Positions 1 to 12,217 of a stretch of DNA of 64,000 nt are shown piece by piece (within the stretch, counting starts at the first letter, position 1; the number at the start of each line of letters is the position of its first letter). Location: NCBI GenBank assembly GCA_945861895.1, contig CAMAWF010000008.1, positions 1 to 64,000 on the forward strand, in the 5' to 3' direction. A program made the translations under genes and the position numbers. The notes under the pieces are model-generated. The model did not search any database. It saw only the letters and a program-made list of their open reading frames with translations, and was not told where the DNA came from. This DNA comes from Rhizobium sp. Q54 (lineage in GTDB: Bacteria > Pseudomonadota > Alphaproteobacteria > Rhizobiales > Xanthobacteraceae).

Positions 1-1
1 C

Positions 2-1036
2 GACGGTAACCTGCGCCACGAGGCGCAGGTTCCGGAGCGTGTTCATGCCGAAGTCCTGGCGGTGGCGGCAGGCCGCGGCAGCTCCGCCGCCGGTGTGACG
101 ATGAACGACGATGCCGGCAACGTCTGGCTCGTTCGCGCGGTTTCGCCGAAGACATCCGCGTTTGGGGTCATCGCGGTCGACCTGGCGCAGGATTCGCAGG
201 AAAATATCGACGAGGTACGCGGCCGTATCGATGCAGTGCTTGCGGACGCCACCGCGACGCTCGAACGCCTCGGCATCGCGCATGCCATCAGCGAAGCCCG
301 CATGCGTTCGGAAACCGAGAAATTGCGCGAGGCGCTGATCGGGTCGGTCTCGCATGAGCTGCGCACGCCGCTGGCCTCGATTCTGGGCGCGGCGACCGTG
401 CTCAGCTCCGCCCCGGCGCTGGCCGGCGAAAAAAATCTCCAGGCGCTGGTGCATGACGTGCGCGACGAGGCCGAGCGGCTCAACGGCGACATTCAAAATC
501 TGCTCGATGCCACGCGCATCAGCAGCAATGGCGTCAAGCCGCACACCGAATGGGCCGATCCCGCCGATATCGTGCATTCCGCGGTCGAGCGCTGCCGCCG
601 CCGTTTCGGCGACCGCCGGCTCTCGCTCGACATGCCGGGCGATCTGCCGCTCGTCTACGTGGATTCCGTCCTGGTCGAGCAGGCGCTGGTGCAGATTTTC
701 GACAACGCCGCGAAATACTCGCCGCCCGGCTCGCGCATCGATGTCATGGCGCGCATGCACAATGATGCGATCGTGCTGGCGGTGAGCGATGAAGGCACGG
801 GATTGGCCGGCGACGACAATAAACGAATATGGGAACGGTTTTTTCGCAGCGAGCAACATGCCGCGACGACCAAAGGCTCGGGCCTCGGGCTTTGGATCGC
901 CAACGCCTTCATCGCGGCGAATGGCGGAAAAATTTACGCCGTTAGCAACGGCGCCGGATGCGGCACCACGCTGTCGATCGAACTGCCGGTAGCGCAGGCC
1001 GCCGCCGCACAGCTGGATGGGTACGCCGATGAGTGA
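2..1036 (+). CDS. Sensor histidine kinase, KdpD-like C-terminal part (truncated by window start; frame open to base 2)
   Basis: HisKA motif SVSHELRTPLASILGA, N-box NAAKYSPPG, GSGLGLWIA ATPase motif; overlaps downstream response regulator. Confidence 0.85.
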   Translation, partial: DGNLRHEAQVPERVHAEVLAVAAGRGSSAAGVTMNDDAGNVWLVRAVSPKTSAFGVIAVDLAQDSQENIDEVRGRIDAVLADATATLERLGIAHAISEARMRSETEKLREALIGSVSHELRTPLASILGAATVLSSAPALAGEKNLQALVHDVRDEAERLNGDIQNLLDATRISSNGVKPHTEWADPADIVHSAVERCRRRFGDRRLSLDMPGDLPLVYVDSVLVEQALVQIFDNAAKYSPPGSRIDVMARMHNDAIVLAVSDEGTGLAGDDNKRIWERFFRSEQHAATTKGSGLGLWIANAFIAANGGKIYAVSNGAGCGTTLSIELPVAQAAAAQLDGYADE

Positions 1037-1778
1037 GCCCGCTCCCATCGTTCTTGTCGTTGACGATGAAATTCAAATCCGGCGCTTCCTGCGCACCGGC
1101 TTTGAACTCAACGGCTTCGTCGTGCACGAGGCCGGCACCGGCGCCGAAGCGCTGCGCTCTGCGACGCTGCGGCCGATCGATCTCGCGATCATCGATCTTG
1201 GACTGCCGGATATGGACGGGTCCATCCTGGTTGAACAGATCCGCTCGTGGTCGAGCATGCCGCTTATCGTGCTGTCGGTGCGCTCAAGCGAGGCTGAGAA
1301 GGTGCGCCTGCTCGAACTCGGGGCCGACGATTACGTCGTCAAGCCGTTCGGAATGGCGGAGCTGCTGGCGCGCGTGCGTGTGGCGTTGCGCCGGCAGATG
1401 CGCGCGGTGACCGGCGAGTCGATCGTGAAAATCGGCCCGCTCACCATCGATCTCGCCACCCGCGCGGTCTCGCTCAATGAGACCCGGCTCACGCTGACGC
1501 CCAAGGAGTACCGGCTATTGCAGGTCCTGGCGCAGCAAGCCGGCAATGTGGTGACGCATCAGCACCTGTTGAGAGAGGTATGGGGATCAACCCATGTGCA
1601 GGATACCCATTACCTGCGCATCTTCGTGCGCAAGCTGCGGCAGAAGATCGAGATCAATCCCAACAGTCCGCGCATACTGGTGACCGAACTCGGCGTCGGC
1701 TACCGGTTGGCGCAATCGGCCGCCGACGGCGAAAACAATGCCTTGAGCGTTGCCGAGGCGCCGGGCGCAAAACCGTAA
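1029..1778 (+). CDS. OmpR/KdpE-family response regulator
   Basis: Receiver VLVVDDE...DLGLPDMDG...VKPFGMAELLARV plus winged-helix LTPKEYRLLQVLAQQAGNVVTHQHLLREVWG. Confidence 0.9.
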   Translation: MSEPAPIVLVVDDEIQIRRFLRTGFELNGFVVHEAGTGAEALRSATLRPIDLAIIDLGLPDMDGSILVEQIRSWSSMPLIVLSVRSSEAEKVRLLELGADDYVVKPFGMAELLARVRVALRRQMRAVTGESIVKIGPLTIDLATRAVSLNETRLTLTPKEYRLLQVLAQQAGNVVTHQHLLREVWGSTHVQDTHYLRIFVRKLRQKIEINPNSPRILVTELGVGYRLAQSAADGENNALSVAEAPGAKP

Positions 1779-1872
1779 GGCGCGCAAGCGGCCGGTCCAG
1801 GGGCGGTAAATGACCCGCTGCAAAAGGCCCTGTTTTCTTGACAGTTTGGCCCTCGACCGCCATAAGCATGCC

Positions 1873-1898
1873 CGCGCGGGCCTTAGCCCGCGCGTTTT
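1873..1898 (+). terminator. GC-rich hairpin CGCGCGGGC-CTTA-GCCCGCGCG followed by TTTT, between response regulator and rplU
   Basis: Perfect 9-bp stem then TTTT; second stem-loop AGGGGTG/CACCCCT follows at 1903-1921. Confidence 0.65.
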
Positions 1899-1998
1899 AC
1901 GCAGGGGTGCAAAACACCCCTAAAAACACACAAAAACCGACTGAAAGAAGCCGGTCCGGACATCACCGAGCACCGGAATCGAACACGAGGGAAGAACG

Positions 1999-2508
1999 AT
2001 GTTCGCGGTCATCAAGGCCGGTGGCAAACAGTATCGGGTCGCCGCCGAAGACGTGATCCGGATCGACCGGGTCAAGGGCGAGCCCGGCGAGATCGTCGAG
2101 TTCGGCGAGGTGCTGGTGCTGGGCGGCGACAAGCCGCAACTCGGCGCGCCCACGATCTCCGGCGCCACGGTCGCCGGCGAAGTGCTTCAGCACACCCGCG
2201 GCGACAAGGTTATCGCTTTCAAGAAGCGCCGCCGCAAAAACTCGCGGCGCAAGCGCGGCTATCGCCACGAATTCAGCGTCATCCGGATCACCGAAATCCT
2301 GACCGACGGGCAAAAGCCCTCGAAGACGGCAAAGCCGAGACCTGAGCGCAAGCCAAAGCCGGCGGTGGCGGCGGGCGAGGCCGAGGAAAATGACGCCAAG
2401 CCCAAGGCTGCGAAAACGGCGGGAAAAAAGCCCGGCAAAGGCGCCAAGAGCAAGACCGCGGCCAAAGGCAAGCCGAAATCCGGCGCCACAAAAGGTAAGA
2501 AGAAGTGA
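1999..2508 (+). CDS. rplU: 50S ribosomal protein L21 with long Lys/Ala/Pro-rich C-terminal extension
   Basis: MFAVIKAGGKQYRVAAEDVIRIDRV...KVIAFKKRRRKNSRRKRGYRHEFSVIRI. Confidence 0.97.
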   Translation: MFAVIKAGGKQYRVAAEDVIRIDRVKGEPGEIVEFGEVLVLGGDKPQLGAPTISGATVAGEVLQHTRGDKVIAFKKRRRKNSRRKRGYRHEFSVIRITEILTDGQKPSKTAKPRPERKPKPAVAAGEAEENDAKPKAAKTAGKKPGKGAKSKTAAKGKPKSGATKGKKK

Positions 2509-2561
2509 GATGATTCCGTCACGGATTTAGGCTAGAAGATAGAAGAATTCGAGAGACCAAC

Positions 2562-2834
2562 ATGGCTCACAAGAAAGCAGGCGGATCTTCGCGCAACGGC
2601 CGTGATTCCGGCGGTCAGCGCCTTGGCTTGAAGATGTTCGGCGGCGAAAGCGTCGTTGCCGGCAACATCCTTGCGCGCCAGCGCGGCACCAAGTGGCATG
2701 CCGGGCACAATGTCGGCGTTGGCCGCGACCACACGCTGTTCGCGCTCGCCGATGGAAAACTTCAGTTCGCAACCAAAGCTAAAGGCCGCACTTATCTGTC
2801 GATCGTACCGATGACGGAAGCAGCGGCCGAGTAA
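2562..2834 (+). CDS. rpmA: 50S ribosomal protein L27
   Basis: [29 protein letters not shown]. Confidence 0.98.
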   Translation: MAHKKAGGSSRNGRDSGGQRLGLKMFGGESVVAGNILARQRGTKWHAGHNVGVGRDHTLFALADGKLQFATKAKGRTYLSIVPMTEAAAE

Positions 2835-2897
2835 AAGGTGGACAAAAATCGAGGTCCGCCGGCATTCAGTCAAACCGGCGGGGCTCAATGGGCTCTG

Positions 2898-2934
2898 AGA
2901 GGGGGAGACGGGATGCCGGCTCCCCCTCTTCGCT
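2898..2934 (+). terminator. Stem-loop terminator after rpmA
   Basis: AGAGGGGGAG...CTCCCCCTCT stem with weak T-tract. Confidence 0.5.
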
Positions 2935-2954
2935 TTTGAAACGGAGCCCGTGTC

Positions 2955-3557
2955 ATGACCTTGCTGGAGCAGATATCGCCGGAGACTTCCCGGGAAGCCA
3001 GTATTCCCGTCCTCGAGAGCAAGCGGCTGGCGTTGCGTGCGCCGCGCCTCGAGGACGCTAAAACGGTAGCGGAGCTCGCCAACGACCGCCGCATTGCCGA
3101 AAACACCGCGCGCATCCCGCATCCCTACAAAATTGCGGATGCAGAAAGTTTCATCGGCGGCGCCAACAAATCGAACGGCGAGGCGGCGTTCCTCGTCACC
3201 CTGCGCGACGGTACCGTGATCGGCGCCTGCGGGGTGGTGACGCTGGAAGCCCAGCCGAGCGAACTTGGCTATTGGTTGGGGGTTGCTTATTGGGGCAAAG
3301 GCTACGCCACCGAAGCGCTGCACGCCGTGATCGACTATGCCTTCACTGATCTTGGCCACGAGTCGCTGCAAGCGGGCGCGCGCGTCACCAACCCGGCCTC
3401 GCGTCGGGTGCTGGAGAAATGCGGCTTCCAATGGACCGGGGTCGGCCTCTATCGCATCCGCGCGCTGGCGAGTTCCGCGCCGATCGACCGTTTCCGGCTC
3501 GACCGCGGCATTTGGTCGGCGCTCAAGGGCTGGGGCCGGATGCGCCGCGTGAGCTGA
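2955..3557 (+). CDS. GNAT family N-acetyltransferase (RimJ/RimL-like)
   Basis: LGYWLGVAYWGKGYATEALHAVIDYAF...NPASRRVLEKCGF. Confidence 0.9.
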   Translation: MTLLEQISPETSREASIPVLESKRLALRAPRLEDAKTVAELANDRRIAENTARIPHPYKIADAESFIGGANKSNGEAAFLVTLRDGTVIGACGVVTLEAQPSELGYWLGVAYWGKGYATEALHAVIDYAFTDLGHESLQAGARVTNPASRRVLEKCGFQWTGVGLYRIRALASSAPIDRFRLDRGIWSALKGWGRMRRVS

Positions 3558-3565
3558 TGGAGTAA

Positions 3566-5814
<2,249 letters not shown>

Positions 5815-5831
5815 GGCCGGCCTCGCTTGAG

Positions 5832-5920
5832 CTAGGCCAATGGCCTAGTCGCCTGACTGCGCCAATGGCCGAGTGTAATGGCTGGCTGCGGTGCTGGGCC
5901 GATGGCCCAATCTCAGCACC
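5832..5920. repeat. Cluster of GGCC-(A/G)AT-GGCC palindromes downstream of proB
   Basis: CTAGGCC-AAT-GGCCTAG (5832-5848), GCC-AAT-GGC (5861-5869), GGGCC-GAT-GGCCC (5896-5908) within GTGCTG...CAGCAC. Confidence 0.7.
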
Positions 5921-6156
5921 GGCGCGCTTTCTGCCGGCGCCGGCCGGCTGCGGACGCCGGGACTTTTCGCCGCGCCGGGCCGGGTCGGCAATTGCAACAG
6001 GGTCCCGTCGGGAAATTCGAGATAGCGCGAATGGACTTGGAATTTGCCTTCGCCGCCGCCGCCCTCGATGACGTATTTGGTGCCAGCCGGGAGGCGGCTG
6101 GGGAGACGGTGTGGATTGACTGCCATGACACCCTCCTTGTCCGTCAACCCTGCCAT
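5845..6156 (-). CDS. Small conserved-looking hypothetical protein
   Basis: [22 protein letters not shown]...[20 protein letters not shown] antisense to no gene; C-terminus overlaps the palindrome cluster. Confidence 0.55.
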   Translation of the reverse strand: MAGLTDKEGVMAVNPHRLPSRLPAGTKYVIEGGGGEGKFQVHSRYLEFPDGTLLQLPTRPGAAKSPGVRSRPAPAESAPVLRLGHRPSTAASHYTRPLAQSGD

Positions 6157-6317
6157 CCCAATGTGCAGGGCATGTGACGGGGTCCTGCCGGCCTGGGGTT
6201 TTCCACACTATCCCCAGGCTCGCAGGCCTCCAGGCGGGCGGCGGGCGAACTCGCCGAAAACCCTTTGACGTGATAGGAAAACTGCCCGCGAAAAGGGTGT
6301 TTTGGGCATTCGGTACC

Positions 6318-7610
6318 ATGACCGCGCCGCTGAAAACCATAGAGGGCACGGGCGATATCGCCGGTGCGATGCGCGAGATCGGCCGCGGGGCCAAGGCGGC
6401 CGCTCGCGTGCTGGCGCTTTGCCCGACCGCGGCGAAAGACCGCGCTTTGGCGGCCATGGCCAAGGCCGTCAGAGCCCATCAGCCCGACATTCTTGCGGCC
6501 AATGCCGAGGACATCGCCGAGGCCAAAGCGGCCGGCGCTACCGCTGCGTTCATCGACCGGCTGAAGCTGGACGGCAAAGGCGTTGTTGCCATGGCCGACG
6601 GCATCGACATCGTCCGCTCGCTCAAGGATCCGGTCGGCACCGTGCTGGACTCCTGGCAGCGGCCGAACGGCATGACCATCGAGCGCGTGCGCGTGCCGCT
6701 CGGCGTCATCGGCATCATCTACGAAAGCCGGCCCAATGTGACGGCGGATGCCGGCGCGCTTTGTCTTAAATCCGGCAATGCCGCGATATTGCGCGGCGGC
6801 TCGGAAAGCTTCCGCTCGGTGCGCGCGATCCATGCCGCGCTGGTGGAAGGCCTGCGCGAGGCTGGCTTGCCCGAAGACGCGATCCAGCTGGTGCCGACGC
6901 GCGACCGCGCCGCGGTCGGGCTGATGCTCACGGGACTCGACGGCAATATCGACGTGATCGTGCCGCGCGGCGGCAAAGGCCTGGTCGGCCGCGTGCAGGC
7001 GGAAGCGCGCGTGCCGGTATTCGCCCATCTCGAAGGCGTTTGCCATATTTTCATCGACAAGGCGGCATCGCCCGCGATGGCGAAATCGATTCTGCTCAAC
7101 GCCAAAATGCGCCGCACCGGCGTCTGCGGCGCCGCCGAGACGCTGCTGGTCGATCGCGCGGCGGCGAAATCGCAACTCAAGCCGCTGGTCGAGATGCTGC
7201 TCGACGCCGGCTGCGAGGTGCGCGGCGACGCGGCGACGCAGGCGGTCGACAAGCGCGTCAAGCCCGCGAGCGAAGAGGATTGGTCGACCGAATATCTCGA
7301 CGCCATCATTTCCGCCAAGGTGGTGGACGGACTTGGCGAGGCGATCGATCACATCGAGCGTTACGGCTCGCATCACACCGACGCCATCGTCACCGAGGAC
7401 CAGCAGGCGGCGGAGAAATTCCTCAACCAGGTCGACTCCGCCATCGTCCTGCATAACGCCTCGACCCAATTCGCCGACGGCGGCGAATTCGGCTTCGGCG
7501 CCGAGATCGGGATTGCCACCGGCAAGCTGCACGCGCGCGGGCCGGTCGGCGTGGATCAACTCACCAGTTTCAAATATCGCGTGCGGGGCTCGGGCCAAAC
7601 ACGGCCGTGA
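6318..7610 (+). CDS. proA: Glutamate-5-semialdehyde dehydrogenase (gamma-glutamyl phosphate reductase)
   Basis: [30 protein letters not shown]...[17 protein letters not shown]-type motifs; follows proB. Confidence 0.97.
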   Translation: MTAPLKTIEGTGDIAGAMREIGRGAKAAARVLALCPTAAKDRALAAMAKAVRAHQPDILAANAEDIAEAKAAGATAAFIDRLKLDGKGVVAMADGIDIVRSLKDPVGTVLDSWQRPNGMTIERVRVPLGVIGIIYESRPNVTADAGALCLKSGNAAILRGGSESFRSVRAIHAALVEGLREAGLPEDAIQLVPTRDRAAVGLMLTGLDGNIDVIVPRGGKGLVGRVQAEARVPVFAHLEGVCHIFIDKAASPAMAKSILLNAKMRRTGVCGAAETLLVDRAAAKSQLKPLVEMLLDAGCEVRGDAATQAVDKRVKPASEEDWSTEYLDAIISAKVVDGLGEAIDHIERYGSHHTDAIVTEDQQAAEKFLNQVDSAIVLHNASTQFADGGEFGFGAEIGIATGKLHARGPVGVDQLTSFKYRVRGSGQTRP

Positions 7611-8221
7611 TCGGAATTCCCCCTCACGCACCGGGCCTGCGTATCGGCCTGTTCGGCGGCACCTTCGATCCGCCGCATGAGGCGCATCTTGGCGCCACGC
7701 TGCTGGCCATGAAGAAGCTGCGGCTGGACCGCGTGTGGTGGCTGGTGACACCCGGCAATCCGTTGAAAGACACGCGCGGGCTGGCGCCGCTGGAAGCCCG
7801 CATCGCGGCGGCGCGTGCGCTCACGCACCATCCGCGCATCGATGTGACCGGTCTCGAAGCCGTCATAAACACGCGCTACACTTACGACACCATAAAATGG
7901 CTGGTCACGCGCTGCCCGCAGGTACACTTCGTTTGGATCATGGGCGCCGACAATCTGCGCAGTTTCCACCTCTGGCAGCAGTGGCGTGGCATCGCGCAAT
8001 TGCTGCCGATGGCGGTGATCGACCGCCTCGGCCCAAGCCTTTATGCACTCGCCGGCGTGGCCGGACAGGCGCTCGCTCGCGCCCGCGTGCGGGAAGGAAT
8101 GGCTACGCGCCTGCCGGAACTCAAGCCGCCAGCCTGGGTCTACCTGCACGGTCTCAAATCGCCGCTGTCGTCCACGGCGCTGCGCGCGGTGCGGCGGCAA
8201 GACAAGGCCCGCGAAGGTTGA
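7607..8221 (+). CDS. nadD: Nicotinate-nucleotide adenylyltransferase
   Basis: [26 protein letters not shown]...WIMGADNL. Confidence 0.96.
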   Translation: MIGIPPHAPGLRIGLFGGTFDPPHEAHLGATLLAMKKLRLDRVWWLVTPGNPLKDTRGLAPLEARIAAARALTHHPRIDVTGLEAVINTRYTYDTIKWLVTRCPQVHFVWIMGADNLRSFHLWQQWRGIAQLLPMAVIDRLGPSLYALAGVAGQALARARVREGMATRLPELKPPAWVYLHGLKSPLSSTALRAVRRQDKAREG

Positions 8222-8310
8222 AAACCGCCCCTGAGAACCACTATCTTTGTCGGTGCGCCCCGGCGGAAATTGCCCGCAGCGCATACGACCAACAGAAAGG
8301 TCAATAACCC

Positions 8311-8721
8311 CTGTCCACACCTGCACTCTTACGGGCAGCGCGTCGTGCGCCCGAACCCGTCTCCAAGCTGCGTCCCGATGCGACGGAGACGCTCCGCCTC
8401 GTCCTTGCCGGTCTGCAAGACATGAAGGCCGAGGACAGCATCACCATCGATCTCACCGGCAAATCCTCGATCGGCGACTACATGGTTGTGAGCAGCGGAC
8501 GGTCGCAGCGCCATGTCGGCGCCGTCGCCGACAATGTCGTCAAGGTCATCGAAGCCGCCGGCGTGCGCGGCGTGCGCGTCGAAGGCATGCGGAATTGCGA
8601 CTGGGTGCTGATCGACGCAGGCAGCGTCATCGTTCACGTGTTTCGGCCGGAAGTGCGCGCCTTCTACAGCCTTGAAAAGATGTGGGCGCCCGGCAGCACG
8701 CAACGGCGGCGGCCGAGCTGA
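8311..8721 (+). CDS. rsfS: Ribosome silencing factor RsfS; start inferred as CTG 8311 (first in-frame ATG, 8422, truncates the fold)
   Basis: ETLRLVLAGLQDMKAEDSITIDLTGKSSIGDYMVVSSGRSQRHV...DWVLIDAGSVIVHVF; in-frame TAA at 8305. Confidence 0.88.
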   Translation: MSTPALLRAARRAPEPVSKLRPDATETLRLVLAGLQDMKAEDSITIDLTGKSSIGDYMVVSSGRSQRHVGAVADNVVKVIEAAGVRGVRVEGMRNCDWVLIDAGSVIVHVFRPEVRAFYSLEKMWAPGSTQRRRPS

Positions 8722-8743
8722 GCCCCGGCGAAAGCGGCGCGAC

Positions 8744-9226
8744 ATGCGTATCGTCGTTGCCGCCGTCGGACGGCTGAAGCAGGGACCGGAAGCCGAGCTG
8801 GCCGAGCGTTACCGCAAGCGCGCCGCCCAGACCGGCCGCAATCTCGGACTGCGCAACATCGAGATCGTCGAAATCAAGGAGAGCCGGGCGCAGGACGCCG
8901 GCCGGCGCATGATCGAGGAATCGATCGCGCTGGCGAATGTGATCCCGGAGGGCGCCGTGACCGTCGTGCTCGACGCCCGCGGCGAAAACATCGACAGCGC
9001 GAGCTTCGCGGCCTGCATCCAGAAATGGCGCGCGGACGGCCGGACGGCGGCGGTATTCCTGATCGGCGGCGCGGACGGGCTGGCGCCCAGCCTGCACGAC
9101 AAGGCGGCCTTGCGCCTGTCGTTCGGCGCCGCCACCTGGCCGCACCAGCTGGCGCGCATCATGCTGCTCGAACAGATCTACCGCGCCACCACGCTGCTGG
9201 CCGGGCATCCCTATCACCGCGCCTGA
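8744..9226 (+). CDS. rlmH: 23S rRNA (pseudouridine1915-N3)-methyltransferase
   Basis: MRIVVAAVGRLK...FLIGGADGL...TWPHQLARIMLLEQIYRA...GHPYHRA. Confidence 0.95.
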   Translation: MRIVVAAVGRLKQGPEAELAERYRKRAAQTGRNLGLRNIEIVEIKESRAQDAGRRMIEESIALANVIPEGAVTVVLDARGENIDSASFAACIQKWRADGRTAAVFLIGGADGLAPSLHDKAALRLSFGAATWPHQLARIMLLEQIYRATTLLAGHPYHRA

Positions 9227-9331
9227 GCGGTTCACCGTTTTGTGAGTCGGTTCCCGGTTTTGGTCTTAATCCGGTACCAATTGGCATGGTTAGTGCTTGC
9301 TCTCCCACGGTGGGGGCGTAACTTGGCTTCG

Positions 9332-10681
9332 ATGATTTGCATTGCGGCTCGCCGCCATCTCGATCCGCGCCATGCGCTTGTCACGGCGCTGGCGCTGGCA
9401 TGGCCGCTGACGCCTCACACTGCGGCATTCGCCGAGCAGCCGCGCCACTTCGCGCAGGCCGCGCAGGATTTTGGCAATCCCAACGCAAAAATCGAAAATC
9501 TGCAAAAGCGCGACCGTGAGCTCGAAGCCACGCGCGCCGAGCAGAAAAAGGCGGCGGAGACCGAATCCGCGCTCAAGCGCGAGATCGAAACGCTGGGTGC
9601 CGACCGGCGCAAGCTCAACCAGGATTTGATCGATACTGCCTCGCGTGTGCGCGGCCTGGAGAGCCGCATCGTCGCGACCGAACGGCGTCTGCAGCCGCTC
9701 GACGACAACGAACGCAGCGTGCGCAAGTCGCTCGACGGCAGGCGCGCTGTCATCGCCGAAGTGCTCGCCGCCTTGCAGCGCATCGGCCGCCGCCCGCCGC
9801 CCGCGATCATGGTTGCGCCGGAGGATGCGCTGCAATCCGTGCGCACCGCCATCATGCTGGGCGCGGTGCTGCCGGAGATGCGCTCCGAAGCCGAAGCGCT
9901 GGCCACCGACCTCGCCGAACTTTTGCGCGTGCGCAAGGAAATCGCCGATGAGCGCGACAAGCTTGCGCGCGACCTCGTGGCGATACCGCAAGAGCGCATA
10001 CGCATGACGCTGTTGATAGAAGAGCGGCAAAAGAAACAAGCCGAGACGGAAAAGGCGTTGCAGGCCGAAGTGGCGCGCGCGGGTGCGCTCGCACGCCAGG
10101 TCGATAATCTCAAGGATCTGATCGCCAAGCTGGAGCAGAGCCTCGACAGCGAGACCCGCGCCGTCCGCGAGGCCGCCCGCAGCGACAGCCGGCCGGCGCT
10201 TTCAGCCTTCCGCGACCCCGGACGCCTGGCGCCAGCGGTCGCTTTCGCTTCCGTGCGCGGACAAGTTCCAATGCCGGTTAACGGCGTTAAAGTTCGCGAT
10301 TATGGCGCGCCCGATGGGCTCGGTGGCCTCGAAAAAGGGCTTTCCCTCGCTACGCGGGCAAGCGCCCAGGTCACCACGCCCTGCGACGGATGGGTTGTTT
10401 ACGCCGGCCCGTTCCGCTCATATGGGCAACTCTTGATCCTCAATGCCGGCGGCGGGTATCATATCCTCCTCGCAGGGATGGAACGGATTTCCGTCGATCT
10501 CGGCCAGTTCGTGCTGACCGGCGAACCCGTTGCCGTGATGGGAGGCGGATCGCAGATTGCGGCCGTTCTCGCGACCGGCTCCAGCCAACCGGTGTTATAC
10601 GTCGAGTTCCGTAAGGACGGGATACCCGTCGATCCAGGCCCATGGTGGGTCGCAAATGAAGGCGAGAAGGTTCGCGGATGA
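9332..10681 (+). CDS. Murein hydrolase activator EnvC-like, coiled coil plus M23-type peptidase domain
   Basis: Coiled coil then TPCDGWVVYAGPFRSYGQLLILNAGGGYHILLAGM; ORF opens at 9242 but ATG 9332 fits a signal peptide. Confidence 0.88.
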   Translation: MICIAARRHLDPRHALVTALALAWPLTPHTAAFAEQPRHFAQAAQDFGNPNAKIENLQKRDRELEATRAEQKKAAETESALKREIETLGADRRKLNQDLIDTASRVRGLESRIVATERRLQPLDDNERSVRKSLDGRRAVIAEVLAALQRIGRRPPPAIMVAPEDALQSVRTAIMLGAVLPEMRSEAEALATDLAELLRVRKEIADERDKLARDLVAIPQERIRMTLLIEERQKKQAETEKALQAEVARAGALARQVDNLKDLIAKLEQSLDSETRAVREAARSDSRPALSAFRDPGRLAPAVAFASVRGQVPMPVNGVKVRDYGAPDGLGGLEKGLSLATRASAQVTTPCDGWVVYAGPFRSYGQLLILNAGGGYHILLAGMERISVDLGQFVLTGEPVAVMGGGSQIAAVLATGSSQPVLYVEFRKDGIPVDPGPWWVANEGEKVRG

Positions 10682-12015
10682 TGCGCAAGACTTCCCTTAT
10701 TCTCCTTGGCGCGGCTGCAGGCGCGGCCCTGACGCTGTTTGCCACCCAACCACGTCTGGTGTTCCTCGGATCGAGCGCCAAGGCGGCAGTTGCCGACACC
10801 TACCGGCAGCTCAACCTCTTCGGCGACGTATTCGAGCGCGTGCGCTCCGACTACGTGGAGAAGCCGCAGGACAACAAGCTGATCGAGACGGCGATCAACG
10901 GCATGCTGGCCGGGCTCGACCCGCATTCGAGCTACATGGACCCGAAGAGCTTCAAGGACATGCAGGTGCAGACCCGCGGCGAGTTCGGCGGGCTCGGCAT
11001 CGAGGTCACCATGGAGGACGGCCTGATCAAGGTGGTGGCGCCGATCGACGAGACGCCGGCCGCCAAGGCCGGGATCATGGCGAACGACATCATCACCCAT
11101 CTCGACGACGAGGCGGTGCAGGGCCTCACGCTCAATCAGGCGGTCGAGAAGATGCGCGGGCCGATCAATACCAAGATCAAGCTCAAGGTCATGCGCAAGG
11201 GCCAGGACAAGCCGACCGAGATTTCGATCACGCGCGACATCATCCGCGTACGCTCGGTGCGCTGGAACGTGGATGGCGAAGATGTCGGCTATATCCGTCT
11301 CACCCAGTTCAACGAACAGACCACCGATGGCTTGAAGAGGGCGATCGCCGATCTCAGCGGCAAGCTCCCCGACGCCAAGCTCAAGGGCTATGTGCTCGAC
11401 CTGCGCAACAATCCGGGCGGCCTGCTCGATCAGGCGATCTCGGTGTCGAATGCCTTCCTGCAGAAAGGCGAGATCGTTTCCACCCGCGGCCGCAATCTTG
11501 AGGAGACGCAACGCTTCAACGCGCGCTCCGGCGACCTCACCAAAGGCAAGCCGGTCATCGTGCTCATCAACGGCGGTTCGGCCTCGGCGTCGGAAATTGT
11601 CGCGGGCGCGTTGCAGGATCACAAGCGCGCGACCCTGATCGGCACGCGCTCGTTCGGCAAAGGCTCGGTGCAGACCATCATTCCGCTCGGCTCCGGCAAC
11701 GGCGCATTGCGGCTGACCACTGCGCGCTACTTCACGCCGTCCGGCCGTTCGATCCAGGCTAAAGGCATTTCGCCCGATATCGAATTGCTGCAAGACGTGC
11801 CGGACGAGTTGAAAGCCAAGACCGACACCAAGGGCGAGGCTTCGCTGCGCGGCCACCTCAAGGCCGAAGGAGCCGAGGAAACCGGTTCGCAGTCGTATAT
11901 CCCGCCGGACGCCAAGAACGACAAGGCGCTCAATTTGGCGTTCGACCTGCTGCGCGGCATCAAGGTGAATTCGGCGTTCCCGCCGCGCACCAAAAACGCC
12001 GCCGCACCGAACTAA
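10678..12015 (+). CDS. ctpA: S41 family carboxyl-terminal processing peptidase
   Basis: PDZ GGLGIEVTMEDGLIKVV; catalytic NGGSASASEIVAGALQDHKRATLIGTRSFGKGSVQ. Confidence 0.95.
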   Translation: MMRKTSLILLGAAAGAALTLFATQPRLVFLGSSAKAAVADTYRQLNLFGDVFERVRSDYVEKPQDNKLIETAINGMLAGLDPHSSYMDPKSFKDMQVQTRGEFGGLGIEVTMEDGLIKVVAPIDETPAAKAGIMANDIITHLDDEAVQGLTLNQAVEKMRGPINTKIKLKVMRKGQDKPTEISITRDIIRVRSVRWNVDGEDVGYIRLTQFNEQTTDGLKRAIADLSGKLPDAKLKGYVLDLRNNPGGLLDQAISVSNAFLQKGEIVSTRGRNLEETQRFNARSGDLTKGKPVIVLINGGSASASEIVAGALQDHKRATLIGTRSFGKGSVQTIIPLGSGNGALRLTTARYFTPSGRSIQAKGISPDIELLQDVPDELKAKTDTKGEASLRGHLKAEGAEETGSQSYIPPDAKNDKALNLAFDLLRGIKVNSAFPPRTKNAAAPN

Positions 12016-12038
12016 ACGGACGGCATGATTTACGCTCC

Positions 12039-12070
12039 GGGGCGGCCCAGCGGCCGCCCCGATTGTTTTA
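12039..12070 (+). terminator. Rho-independent terminator after ctpA
   Basis: GGGGCGGCC-CAGC-GGCCGCCCC followed by GATTGTTTTA. Confidence 0.7.
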
Positions 12071-12119
12071 GAGCATGATCCCGAAAAGTGGGAACCGGTT
12101 TTCGGAAAAGATCATGCTC
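12071..12119. repeat. Palindromic intergenic repeat, family A (GCATGATC...ACCGGTTTTCGG...GATCATGC), copy 1
   Basis: Terminal GAGCATGATC/GATCATGCTC; inverted copy at 21438-21485. Confidence 0.85.
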
Positions 12120-12217
12120 AAACAAAAAGCCAGAGCCAGGCCCTGATTCGATCGGAACCGATCAGACTCGAAAGCCCCGTGCTAGACTCGCCCGCATGAT
12201 TCGCGAGGGTTTAGGCC

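Noticed and set aside
6144-7751. 535-aa minus-strand ORF opposite proA
   Set aside because: Antisense to well-conserved gamma-glutamyl phosphate reductase; no recognisable motif.
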